From the NCBI GenBank assembly GCA_942491555.1, contig CALOBN010000005.1, forward strand, positions 620,001-684,000: 64,000 bases of DNA. Reading direction: 5' to 3'. Shown here in pieces: positions 41,781-49,843 of the stretch (its first letter is position 1; every line of letters starts with the position of its first letter). The notes below the pieces were generated by a model, which made no database searches, was not told where the DNA came from, and saw only the letters and a list, made by a program, of their open reading frames with translations. Made by a program: the position numbers and the translations under genes. This stretch comes from Marinihelvus sp942491555 (GTDB lineage: Bacteria > Pseudomonadota > Gammaproteobacteria > Xanthomonadales > SZUA-36).

Positions 41781-42839
41781 TTGAAACTGTTCGGTAATAA
41801 GAAAGCACCAGTTATCGGCCTGGACATCGGTTCATCCTATGTGCGGGCTCTGCAACTGTCAGAATCGGGCAGCGGTTATCGCATTGAACACTTCGCGATG
41901 GAGCCGCTGCGAGAGGGCGTGGTCGTCGACAAGACCGTCCAGGATATCGAGGCGATCTCAAGCGCCATTGATCGTGCTGTGAAGAATTCAGGGACACGCT
42001 CCAAGGCCTGCGCCATCGCAGTATCCGGTCCGGCAGTATTCACCAAGACCATTGCACTACCTTCCAACCTTGCAGAGTCTGACGTTGAAAGTCAGATTCA
42101 GATCGAGGCCAACCAATATGTGCCCTATCCGCTTGACGAGGTCAGCCTCGACTTCGATGTCCTCGGGCCGTCGTCGCGGAATCCTGACCTGATCGATATT
42201 CTCCTTGCAGCGAGCAAAAGCGAGAACGTCGAAAGCCGGCAGGACGCGCTTGAAGCAGCGGGATTGGTTGCCAAGGTAGTAGATGTCGAAGCCTTTGCCA
42301 TAGCGAACGCCTTCGAACTGATTCGACAACGTGACCATCTCAGCAAAAATGAGGCGGTTGGTATTTTTGATATCGGTCGCGACCTGACAACTTTGCTGGT
42401 ACTTCGGGGTGGCCGCGTGATTTATAACCGCGAACATCCTTTCGGCGGGCACCAGTTGCTCGAGGAAACCATTCGCCGCTATGACATGTCGCCTGAGCAG
42501 GCGAGCTTCTTTGAGCGGGCGGAAGAAGGCCCTGAAGATTTCGAGGCCGAGGTGCTGGAGCCTTTCCAACTGAATATCGTGCACCAGATCAGCCGCGCTC
42601 TGCAGTTTTTCGCATCCAGTAATGATTACTCACCGATCAGTACCATCTACCTGGCCGGGGGCACAGCGTCGCTGAAAGGGCTGGCGGCCATGGTACAGCA
42701 AGAGCTCGGTTTAACGACACGTGTGGCAGACCCGATTTCGGGCATGGATGTGGCACCTTCCGTTGCCGTATCCGCGCTCAAGCGCAACACACCAAATCTC
42801 ATGGTGGCGATGGGCCTGGCATTAAGGGGATTTGACTGA
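41781..42839 (+). CDS. pilM: Type IV pilus assembly protein PilM
   Basis: A cytoplasmic actin-like ATPase-fold protein of the pilus alignment subcomplex, 352 residues, binding the N-terminal tail of PilN. It starts at TTG 41781 with LFGNKKAPVIGLDIGSSYVR, where GLDIGSS is the phosphate-1 motif. IQIEANQYVPYPLDEVSLDF is the signature segment, FDIGRDLTTLLVLRGG is the second phosphate motif and IYLAGGTASLKGL the adenosine motif. It is the first gene of pilMNOPQ; the pilN start overlaps its stop codon. Confidence 0.96.
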   Translation: MKLFGNKKAPVIGLDIGSSYVRALQLSESGSGYRIEHFAMEPLREGVVVDKTVQDIEAISSAIDRAVKNSGTRSKACAIAVSGPAVFTKTIALPSNLAESDVESQIQIEANQYVPYPLDEVSLDFDVLGPSSRNPDLIDILLAASKSENVESRQDALEAAGLVAKVVDVEAFAIANAFELIRQRDHLSKNEAVGIFDIGRDLTTLLVLRGGRVIYNREHPFGGHQLLEETIRRYDMSPEQASFFERAEEGPEDFEAEVLEPFQLNIVHQISRALQFFASSNDYSPISTIYLAGGTASLKGLAAMVQQELGLTTRVADPISGMDVAPSVAVSALKRNTPNLMVAMGLALRGFD

Positions 42840-43441
42840 TGGCAAAAATCAACCTGTTACCCTGGCGCGAAGAGTTACGCCAGGAGCGTCAGAGGAAATT
42901 CGCTCTCTCGGCGCTGATGACCGCGATTACCGGTGTGGTCCTCGTATTCATTGTGAGCATGGCCTTCGACAGTGCCATCAATAAACAGAATGCGAGAAAC
43001 CAGACGATTCAAACCGAAATCAACCGGCTGCAGGTCCAGATCCGCCGTATTGCAGAACTCGAGGAGACCAAGAGTCGACTGCTTTCGCGGAAACGCATCA
43101 TCGAAGAGCTTCAGGCGAGCCGCTCGCTGACAGTCGAAATGCTTGATCAGCTGGCCAAAACCATTCCAGTGGGTGTCACGCTTAACACCATTTCCCAGCA
43201 GGGCATGAATTTGCGCCTGGCCGGGACGAGCCAGTCGAATGCAAGGGTCTCGGCCTACCTGCAAGCCCTGGCCGACAACGAGCTTTTTGTCGATCCCGAC
43301 CTGACCTTTGTGCGGGCGAACGATGATCCCGCAAATCCTCAGGAGGCTTTCGATTACTCGCTGGCTGTGCGGCTGCGTTCGCCACTTGATGAAGAGGCAG
43401 AAGCTGGATTCGAGCAATTTGATAACGGGGCGACGAACTGA
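42839..43441 (+). CDS. pilN: Type IV pilus assembly protein PilN
   Basis: An inner-membrane bitopic protein of the pilus alignment complex, 200 residues. The N-terminal tail AKINLLPWREELRQERQRKF carries the INLLPWR motif that docks into PilM. One transmembrane helix spans about residues 22-44, followed by a coiled coil and a periplasmic ferredoxin-like domain that pairs with PilO. Start and stop codons overlap those of pilM and pilO, so translation is coupled. Confidence 0.95.
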   Translation: MAKINLLPWREELRQERQRKFALSALMTAITGVVLVFIVSMAFDSAINKQNARNQTIQTEINRLQVQIRRIAELEETKSRLLSRKRIIEELQASRSLTVEMLDQLAKTIPVGVTLNTISQQGMNLRLAGTSQSNARVSAYLQALADNELFVDPDLTFVRANDDPANPQEAFDYSLAVRLRSPLDEEAEAGFEQFDNGATN

Positions 43442-44070
43442 TGATTAACGATCTCCGTGATACAGACTTTTCCGACCTTGGGAATGCCACCCCGGCAGTT
43501 AAGATGTTCCTGCTTGGGTTGCTGTTGGTGGCCCTGCTGGTTGCCGGCTACTTCCTGATGATCAAAAACAAATATGAGGAGCTGCAGCGCTCAGAGCAGC
43601 AGGAATTGACCTTGCGTGTCGACTTTGAAGAGAAGCAGCGCAAAGCAGCCAACCTGGGAGCCTACGAGCAACAACTCGAAGATATGCAGGAATTGCTCGA
43701 GACCATGTTCAGGCAGCTGCCAAGCAAAACCGAGATGGACAAGCTGCTGGTTGATATCTCCCAGTCTGCGCTCGCCTCCGGGATCGATGTGCAGCTGTTT
43801 GAACCGCAGCTTGAAGCCCAGCAGGATTTCTATGCTGAGCGACCGATCTCCATTCGTATGTTGGGCAATTACCATGAATTTGGCGAGTTTGTTGATGCAG
43901 TGGCAGCCTTGCCACGCGTGGTCATTCTGACCATGCACAATGTATCGATGCGACGCGCCGATGATGCCACCGGGCAGGGGCGCCTGATCCTTGAGGGCCA
44001 GGTCAAAACCTATCGTTACCTGGATGGCTCGGAAATTCAGCAGGCTGAAGGGGAGGCTGCAGCGCCATGA
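43441..44070 (+). CDS. pilO: Type IV pilus assembly protein PilO
   Basis: An inner-membrane partner of PilN, 209 residues. A short cytoplasmic tail precedes one transmembrane helix (about 21-41, MFLLGLLLVALLVAGYFLMI). A coiled coil (YEELQRSEQQELTLRVDFEE) and a periplasmic domain with the typical FRQLPSKTEMDKLLVDISQS stretch follow. In the family, PilN-PilO heterodimers link PilM to the lipoprotein PilP. It overlaps pilN by one base and pilP by four. Confidence 0.95.
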   Translation: MINDLRDTDFSDLGNATPAVKMFLLGLLLVALLVAGYFLMIKNKYEELQRSEQQELTLRVDFEEKQRKAANLGAYEQQLEDMQELLETMFRQLPSKTEMDKLLVDISQSALASGIDVQLFEPQLEAQQDFYAERPISIRMLGNYHEFGEFVDAVAALPRVVILTMHNVSMRRADDATGQGRLILEGQVKTYRYLDGSEIQQAEGEAAAP

Positions 44071-44627
44071 CAATTCTCAAGCACACCGCGCAGCGGTCAG
44101 GCTTATTGGCCCTTGCAGCGGCTTTCGTACTGTCTGCCTGCGGCGGGGATATGAGTGATCTTCAGCAATATATTGCTGAGGTGAAGGCCCGCCCGGCAAC
44201 GCCGATTGAGCCCATTCCGCCGGTCAAGACCTACACGCCTTATGAATATGATGGAACGGCCGGTCGCGATCCGTTTCGCAGCTCTTCAAGCGAGGGCCGT
44301 GAAGTCGCGCAGTCTGGTGATTCAGGCGACACACCGGGCTCGGTCGGGCCACGGCCGGACTTTGACCGTGCCAAGCAGTATCTTGAGCGGTTTGAGCTGG
44401 ATACGCTGACCATGGTGGGAACCTTTGGTAAGGACGATAACTTCTGGGGGCTTGTTCGCGATCCGGATGGTGTCGTGCATCGGGTCAACGTCGAGGACTA
44501 TGTCGGCAAGAATCATGGCCAGATCATGAGCATCAATGATGGTGAAATCGATTTGTCTGAACTCATCAATGATGGCAGTGGTGGCTGGCTGCAGCGTGAG
44601 GCATCTTTAGCCCTTGAAGGGGGCTGA
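44067..44627 (+). CDS. pilP: Type IV pilus lipoprotein PilP
   Basis: A protein of 186 residues. The lipoprotein signal ends in LSAC (Cys25), anchoring the protein in the inner membrane. The proline-rich linker (RPATPIEPIPPVKTYTPYEY) reaches toward PilNO, and the DPFR motif plus the C-terminal beta-sandwich (FELDTLTMVGTFGKDDNFWG) contacts the secretin PilQ. All are usual PilP features. The ATG overlaps the pilO stop codon as ATGA. Confidence 0.94.
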   Translation: MTILKHTAQRSGLLALAAAFVLSACGGDMSDLQQYIAEVKARPATPIEPIPPVKTYTPYEYDGTAGRDPFRSSSSEGREVAQSGDSGDTPGSVGPRPDFDRAKQYLERFELDTLTMVGTFGKDDNFWGLVRDPDGVVHRVNVEDYVGKNHGQIMSINDGEIDLSELINDGSGGWLQREASLALEGG

Positions 44628-44737
44628 ACACAAGATAGGGGGGCGCCGCGCGCCGCATGACCCAGAGGGTACGAGTAATGAAAACTGACAATACGATCAA
44701 TGCAGATCGATCGCTGACCGGAATGTGGGGAAGAAAC

Positions 44738-46891
44738 ATGAGGATTCTTAAAATCGGTAAGCTGGCGGGTCTAATGCTGGCATTGGCAACTTCCGGATCA
44801 GTCTGGGCACAAACCCAGGTGACGGGTACCGACTTCGCGGTCGCACCCAGCGGAGATGTCACCATTACACTTGCTACGAGCGGTTCCGAGCCGGTAGTCA
44901 ACGTCTTTGCGACGGATAACCCGCCGCGCATCGTTCTTGATCTGGCAGACACCACCAGCACGATTGCCTCGGATCCGGTGACTGTTGCGGCTCATTCGGT
45001 CGAATCTTTTGCAACGCTGTCCGCTGGCGGGCGCACCCGCGTGCTGGTCGAGCTGACCAAAGATGCTCAATTCGATTACCAGGTTATGGACGGCGCGATT
45101 ATGCTGACCGTGGCGAACGGGGCTGTCGCCGCAGCCGCAGACAGTGATGCTGGCGGGCCTGCGCCAAGTGCAACTGCCGTTCGGAATCTGGGCAGCTTCA
45201 ACGTGGAAACTGTTGATTTCCGCCGCGGCCAGGAAGGTCAAAGCCGTATCATTGTTGGTCTCGACAATGAGGGCGCAAGTGTGGCGGTTAATGCTTCGGC
45301 AGGCACACTCACCGTCGAAATCTATAACGCTGAACTTCCTGACAACTTGAACCAGGTGCTGGATGTGGTCGACTTCGCCACGCCGGTGCAGATCATTGAT
45401 GTCTCTGAACGAGGTGACTCCACGCGTCTGGAAATGATGGTGGCTGGCGTGTTCGACCACCTGGCCTATCAGTCGGGCAACGAACTGATCATCGAGGTCA
45501 CGGAGCTCGAAGCGACCGTTGAAACCACGGAGGATGTGGAGTTTTACGAAGACCGCAGCTATATCGGGACCAGGGTGACGTTCAACTTTCAGGACATTCC
45601 CGTCCGTTCCGTGCTGCAGTTGATCGCCGACGTATCCGATCTGAATATTGTTGTGGCTGATAATGTGACCGGTAACCTTACGCTGCGACTGACCAATGTT
45701 CCCTGGGACCAGGCGCTGGATATTATTCTTGACGCGCGCAACCTGGATATGCGCGAGAACGGCAACGTTATCTGGATTGCTCCAGCTGCAGACATCGCCG
45801 CGCGTGAACAGGAGTTGTTGCAGGCCGTCGCAGACAAGCGCGAACTCGAGCCCCTGATCATATCGATGATCAGCGTTAATTACGCAAATGCAGAGGATCT
45901 CCAGGCGCTGATCCAGGAGTCACGTACCCAGGCCATGGGCATCGGCGGGGGTGGGGGTCAAGAGGCCGGCCTGTTGTCCATGCGGGGCTCAGTCTCCGTG
46001 GATACGCGGACCAACACCTTGCTGATAACCGATACGGCCAATCGTGTTGAGGCCATTCAGGACCTGGTTGCTGAGCTTGACCGGCCGGTTCGGCAGGTTC
46101 AGATCGAATCACGCATCGTGATCGCCTCCAGCGATTTCTCCCATGAGCTGGGTGTACGCTTCGGTGTCTCTGCACTGCACCAGGGCAGCAACATCCTGGC
46201 GGTTTCCGGCACCAGCGAGGGCGCCAACATTCTGAACCCGGCGATCAACCCACGGGACGATGACCTGCTGGACATTCCGCCTCTGAATTCCCGATATAAC
46301 GTTAATCTTCCAGTCGCCCGCACTAACGCAGGTTCAATAGGCCTCTCGTTCCTGACGGGTAACTGGCTGATCGACCTTGAGCTCACAGCTCTGGAAGCCG
46401 AAGGCGAAGGCGAGGTGATATCAACACCACGCGTGGTAACGGCCAACCAGACCGAGGCCTTCATTCAGCAGGGTGTTGAGATTCCTTACGAGGAAGCCAC
46501 ATCATCCGGCGCGACCTCGGTACAGTTCAAGGATGCGGTACTGGAATTACGTGTTACACCGTTGATCACACCGGATAACCGCGTACAGCTGGATCTGAAC
46601 GTCAAGCAGGATACCGTTGGTGAGATCTTCCAGACATCCCGGGGCGGCTCGGTCCCCTCGATTGATACCCGTGAGTTAGGGACCAGCGTGCTGGTTAATA
46701 ACGGAGAAACGGTGGTGCTGGGTGGTATCTTCCAGGACGAGAAAGCACGGAATGAAGAACGCGTTCCGTACCTGTCGTCTATTCCCGGGGTGGGTAACCT
46801 GTTCAAGCGCAAGAGCAACACTTCGACCAAGCGCGAGCTGTTGATCTTTGTCTCCCCGACAATTGTGGAAGACCGTCCGCCGGTAAATTGA
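44738..46891 (+). CDS. pilQ: Type IV pilus secretin PilQ
   Basis: The outer-membrane channel through which the pilus passes. It has 717 residues from ATG 44738, which follows GGGGAAG and begins a good signal peptide (LAGLMLALATSGSVWAQ). ATG 44678 and the frame start at 44657 are alternatives. Two AMIN peptidoglycan-binding domains (about 30-280) precede an STN/secretin N0 domain (VTFNFQDIPVRSVLQLIADV), N1 repeats and the C-terminal secretin domain ending with LGGIFQDEKARNEERVPYLS and IPGVGNLFK. It ends the pil operon; the usual aroK-aroB genes do not follow. Confidence 0.95.
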   Translation: MRILKIGKLAGLMLALATSGSVWAQTQVTGTDFAVAPSGDVTITLATSGSEPVVNVFATDNPPRIVLDLADTTSTIASDPVTVAAHSVESFATLSAGGRTRVLVELTKDAQFDYQVMDGAIMLTVANGAVAAAADSDAGGPAPSATAVRNLGSFNVETVDFRRGQEGQSRIIVGLDNEGASVAVNASAGTLTVEIYNAELPDNLNQVLDVVDFATPVQIIDVSERGDSTRLEMMVAGVFDHLAYQSGNELIIEVTELEATVETTEDVEFYEDRSYIGTRVTFNFQDIPVRSVLQLIADVSDLNIVVADNVTGNLTLRLTNVPWDQALDIILDARNLDMRENGNVIWIAPAADIAAREQELLQAVADKRELEPLIISMISVNYANAEDLQALIQESRTQAMGIGGGGGQEAGLLSMRGSVSVDTRTNTLLITDTANRVEAIQDLVAELDRPVRQVQIESRIVIASSDFSHELGVRFGVSALHQGSNILAVSGTSEGANILNPAINPRDDDLLDIPPLNSRYNVNLPVARTNAGSIGLSFLTGNWLIDLELTALEAEGEGEVISTPRVVTANQTEAFIQQGVEIPYEEATSSGATSVQFKDAVLELRVTPLITPDNRVQLDLNVKQDTVGEIFQTSRGGSVPSIDTRELGTSVLVNNGETVVLGGIFQDEKARNEERVPYLSSIPGVGNLFKRKSNTSTKRELLIFVSPTIVEDRPPVN

Positions 46892-46929
46892 TACCAGCCA
46901 GCCCCGTTAGTTAAGGGAACAGTTGTGTA

Positions 46930-46954
46930 AACCCGGGCCTCGGCCCGGGTTTTT
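46930..46954 (+). terminator. Rho-independent terminator of pilMNOPQ
   Basis: A perfect 9-bp stem ACCCGGGCC/GGCCCGGGT with a two-base loop in the pairing as written, so in practice a slightly shorter stem, followed by TTTT. Confidence 0.88.
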
Positions 46955-46993
46955 CGTTCAAGGGCCACCAGCCCACTGTTGATCAGGCCAATT

Positions 46994-47599
46994 ATGGAAA
47001 GCACCACCGACTTGCCCTTTTCGCCCGCAGCCGAGCGCAACCAGGCACCGATTCTGGAAGTACTGAAACAACTGCTTGCCAGTGATGCCAGGGTCCTTGA
47101 AATTGGCTCGGGTACCGGACAGCATGCCGTCGCCTTCGCCACTGCACTTCCAAAGGTTTATTGGCAAACCAGTGAACGTCCGGAAATCCTTCCTTCCCTG
47201 GCCCGGCGAATTGAGCAGGAGGCACCCGGTCTGCCATCGCCTTTCAGCCTGGATGTACAGACTGGCCCTTGGCCTGATGATCAATACGACGTTGTATTTA
47301 CAGCCAATACGGCGCATATCATGAGCTGGGCGGGAGTCTGCGCCATGATGAAAGGTGTCGCAGGGCTTTTGGCGCCAGGTGGTGTAATGTTGATTTACGG
47401 CCCTTTCACACAAAACGGGCAACATAATGCCTACAGCAACGAATTGTTTGATCGACAGTTGCGCGCCGCTGATGCCCGGCAGGGAATACGCGACCTCAAT
47501 GCCCTGGGTATTGAGGCCCAAGGCAATGAAATGCGCCTGGTAAATCTTATCGACTTGCCGGCCAACAACCGGATTGCAGTATTCAAAAAAAATGCATGA
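46994..47599 (+). CDS. DUF938 SAM-dependent methyltransferase-like protein
   Basis: A protein of 201 residues from ATG 46994 (MESTTDLPFSPAAERNQAPI), where PFSPAAERNxxPIL is the DUF938 opening; a TTG five codons upstream is less likely. The SAM-binding loop VLEIGSGTGQHAVAFA is clear, and GPWPDDQYDVVFTANTAHIM and LIYGPFTQNGQH are family segments. The methyl acceptor is unknown for the family. It starts 40 bp after the pil terminator and overlaps the next gene by 8 bp. Confidence 0.88.
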   Translation: MESTTDLPFSPAAERNQAPILEVLKQLLASDARVLEIGSGTGQHAVAFATALPKVYWQTSERPEILPSLARRIEQEAPGLPSPFSLDVQTGPWPDDQYDVVFTANTAHIMSWAGVCAMMKGVAGLLAPGGVMLIYGPFTQNGQHNAYSNELFDRQLRAADARQGIRDLNALGIEAQGNEMRLVNLIDLPANNRIAVFKKNA

Positions 47600-48104
47600 T
47601 TCCAAACCCGGAGCAATCTCTGAACCTGTGACACAGCAAACAAGCCCCCGCCCGGTAACTGACTGGGTATTACTCAATGAGCAGGCTTTGGCGTTGCTGT
47701 CAGCGAGCCGGGACATGATTGCGAACGCTGCCAATCTCTCTGCACTCCTGTTTCAGGAGCTGGAAGAGGTTAACTGGGTCGGGTTTTACTTTGTCAAAAA
47801 AGAGCGTTTAGTGCTTGGTCCATTCCAGGGTCTGCCAGCGTGCACGGAAATACCCCTGGGCTCCGGGGTTTGTGGAACGGCGGCAGCTGAACGCAAGGTG
47901 CAACGGGTGGCCGATGTCCACGCCTTCGAGGGGCATATCGCCTGTGATGCGAACTCAGAGTCGGAGATTGTGCTGCCGCTTGAAAAGGGGGGCGCAGTGA
48001 TGGGTGTTCTGGATCTGGACAGCCCGCGGCTGGACCGCTTTGGTGCTGAAGATGAGGCCGGATTGCGCAGAGTCGTAGCGACCTGGCTCGCATCCATCGA
48101 CTGA
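47592..48104 (+). CDS. msrC: Free methionine-(R)-sulfoxide reductase (GAF domain)
   Basis: Reduces free methionine-R-sulfoxide in the cytoplasm using a GAF-fold active site. It has 170 residues from ATG 47592. The catalytic and resolving cysteines are all present at Cys84 (LPACTEI), Cys94 (SGVCGTA) and Cys118 (HIACDAN), the same numbers I recall for the E. coli enzyme. SESEIVLPLEKGGAVMGVLD completes the signature. It overlaps the DUF938 gene, so the two are probably one transcript. Confidence 0.92.
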   Translation: MHDSKPGAISEPVTQQTSPRPVTDWVLLNEQALALLSASRDMIANAANLSALLFQELEEVNWVGFYFVKKERLVLGPFQGLPACTEIPLGSGVCGTAAAERKVQRVADVHAFEGHIACDANSESEIVLPLEKGGAVMGVLDLDSPRLDRFGAEDEAGLRRVVATWLASID

Positions 48105-48140
48105 GTGGGCAGTCCGGGTGGCCAAGCTCACACGCTCAGA

Positions 48141-48713
48141 TCAAACAGAGTTATCCGGGTGCCTGAAGCAGTTGGTTTGATGGTCATTAACCGCCCCGAC
48201 AGCCTGTAGATAGGCATACACCGTGGTTGGCCCAACAAAGCGAAAACCGAGCTTCTTAAGCGTTTTGCTCAGACTGACTGAAGCTTCTGTCTGAGACGGA
48301 ACCTCCTTAAGCGATGGCCATCGGTTAACAAGTGGGCTGTAATTATATGGGCCCCAGGTGAGGTCTCGCAGGCTGCCGCCCCGGGACCACAGCGCCAGCA
48401 AACAACGGGCGTTGTTCACCGTCGATTCTATTTTTCCGCGATGGCGGACAATGGATATATCGCCCACCAGAGCGTCAATGTCTTGCTGACCGAAGCTGGC
48501 TACCCGTTCCGGATCAAAACCTGCAAAGGCGCGGCGGTAGCCTTCACGCTTGCGCAAAATGGTCAGCCAGCTCAAACCCGCCTGCGCCCCTTCCAGGGTC
48601 AGCTGCTCAAACAGGCGATGCTCATCAAGAACGGGTTCGCCCCAGTCTGCGTCATGATAGCGAATGTAGTCAGGATCATCGCTGACCCAGCTGCATCGGT
48701 GAATGCTTGTCAT
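48141..48713 (-). CDS. tag: DNA-3-methyladenine glycosylase I
   Basis: Base-excision repair enzyme that removes 3-methyladenine; 190 residues from ATG 48713, with an ATG two codons upstream as alternative. The N-terminal RCSWVSDDPDYIRYHDADWG and FEQLTLEGAQAGLSWLTILR are the family core, containing aromatic and Glu residues of the base pocket. The zinc ligands are an N-terminal Cys, an early His and the C-terminal HQTNCFRH. The helix-hairpin-helix fold is implied by family. It points toward the fRMsr gene. Confidence 0.95.
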   Translation of the reverse strand: MTSIHRCSWVSDDPDYIRYHDADWGEPVLDEHRLFEQLTLEGAQAGLSWLTILRKREGYRRAFAGFDPERVASFGQQDIDALVGDISIVRHRGKIESTVNNARCLLALWSRGGSLRDLTWGPYNYSPLVNRWPSLKEVPSQTEASVSLSKTLKKLGFRFVGPTTVYAYLQAVGAVNDHQTNCFRHPDNSV

Positions 48714-48775
48714 ACACAAAGGTTCCTCGTGGCTCGTTACCTTTTGGGCCGGATTGTGAGCGATCAGGCCAGGGA

Positions 48776-49741
48776 TTACGTTGGTGCGAGCCAGGGATAA
48801 CGTTCAAGGTCAATGTTGGCGCCGGTCAGAATAACGCCTACTTTGCGTCCGGTGAAGCGGTCCGGATTATTCCTTATGACGGCCAGGGCTACAGCGGCGG
48901 ATGGTTCGATACGTAATTCGGCTTCGTCCAGGGCCAGTCGCATTGCGCCCTCAATGGCCTCGTCATCAGCCAGCAAAATTCCCTCAACATGGCTTTTTAT
49001 GATGGCAAAGTTCTTTTTGCCGATAACGGCGCGCAGACCGTCGGCGACAGTATCCGGTTCCCAGCTTTCGACCCTTTCGCCGCGCTCGAGACTGGCCGCT
49101 GCGTCGGCCGCACCGGCGGGTTCTGCGCCATAGACCCGGATGGGACGGTTTTGTCCGGCAGCAGCCAACGCGCAGCCCGCCAGCAAACCACCACCGCCGA
49201 GGGGAACCACCAGATCATCCAGCAGGGGTGATTCTTCAAACAGCTCCAGTGCGGCGGTTCCCTGACCGGCGATGATGTCATCATGGTCATAGGGTGGAAC
49301 CGGGTGATGGCCGCGCGCGATCTGCTCGTTCAAGCCCTGCTCACGGGGCAACTGGCCCGGTTCGCAAAGTACGACTTCGCCGCCGAATTGACGAACCTTG
49401 TCGATCTTCGCAGCGACTGCATTGCGCGGCATGACCACGTACGCGCGTCTGCCATCCGCACGCGCCGCCCAGGCCAGCGCGGCACCATGATTTCCGCTGG
49501 AGTGGGTCGCGACATCATCTACAATACCCTGTTCCCGCAACACTGCGATGGCATTGCTCGCGCCCCGTAGCTTGAACGCGCCGGTGGGCTGCAGGTGGTC
49601 GCATTTCAGAAAAACCGAGCAGCCCAAAACATCGTCTAGCTCGCTGGAAGTGAGTACCGGTGTGCGTGTTATGAGATGTTTGATGCGGCTTGCTGCCTCA
49701 CAAACATCTCCAAACTCCGGCAAGGTGATATCGGTATTCAT
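48776..49741 (-). CDS. PLP-dependent threonine/serine dehydratase
   Basis: A 321-residue fold-type II PLP enzyme without a regulatory ACT domain, so closer to catabolic threonine dehydratase or serine racemase than to full-length IlvA. The PLP lysine is Lys57 in PTGAFKLRGASNAI. SSGNHGAALAWAA is the Asn/Gly loop and VPLGGGGLLAGCALAA is the phosphate-binding Gly loop. Deamination gives 2-oxobutyrate or pyruvate through 2-aminoacrylate, the kind of intermediate RidA detoxifies. Substrate preference cannot be determined here. It is divergent from pepN. Confidence 0.9.
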   Translation of the reverse strand: MNTDITLPEFGDVCEAASRIKHLITRTPVLTSSELDDVLGCSVFLKCDHLQPTGAFKLRGASNAIAVLREQGIVDDVATHSSGNHGAALAWAARADGRRAYVVMPRNAVAAKIDKVRQFGGEVVLCEPGQLPREQGLNEQIARGHHPVPPYDHDDIIAGQGTAALELFEESPLLDDLVVPLGGGGLLAGCALAAAGQNRPIRVYGAEPAGAADAAASLERGERVESWEPDTVADGLRAVIGKKNFAIIKSHVEGILLADDEAIEGAMRLALDEAELRIEPSAAVALAVIRNNPDRFTGRKVGVILTGANIDLERYPWLAPT

Positions 49742-49843
49742 TAATTGGCGTTCTCTTCAGGGTTGGCAGCCACAACCGCCGGGTAGACGATCAGACCGCT
49801 ATAATACGCTGCTATTTGCACCAGTAGACTCCACGGATATTTT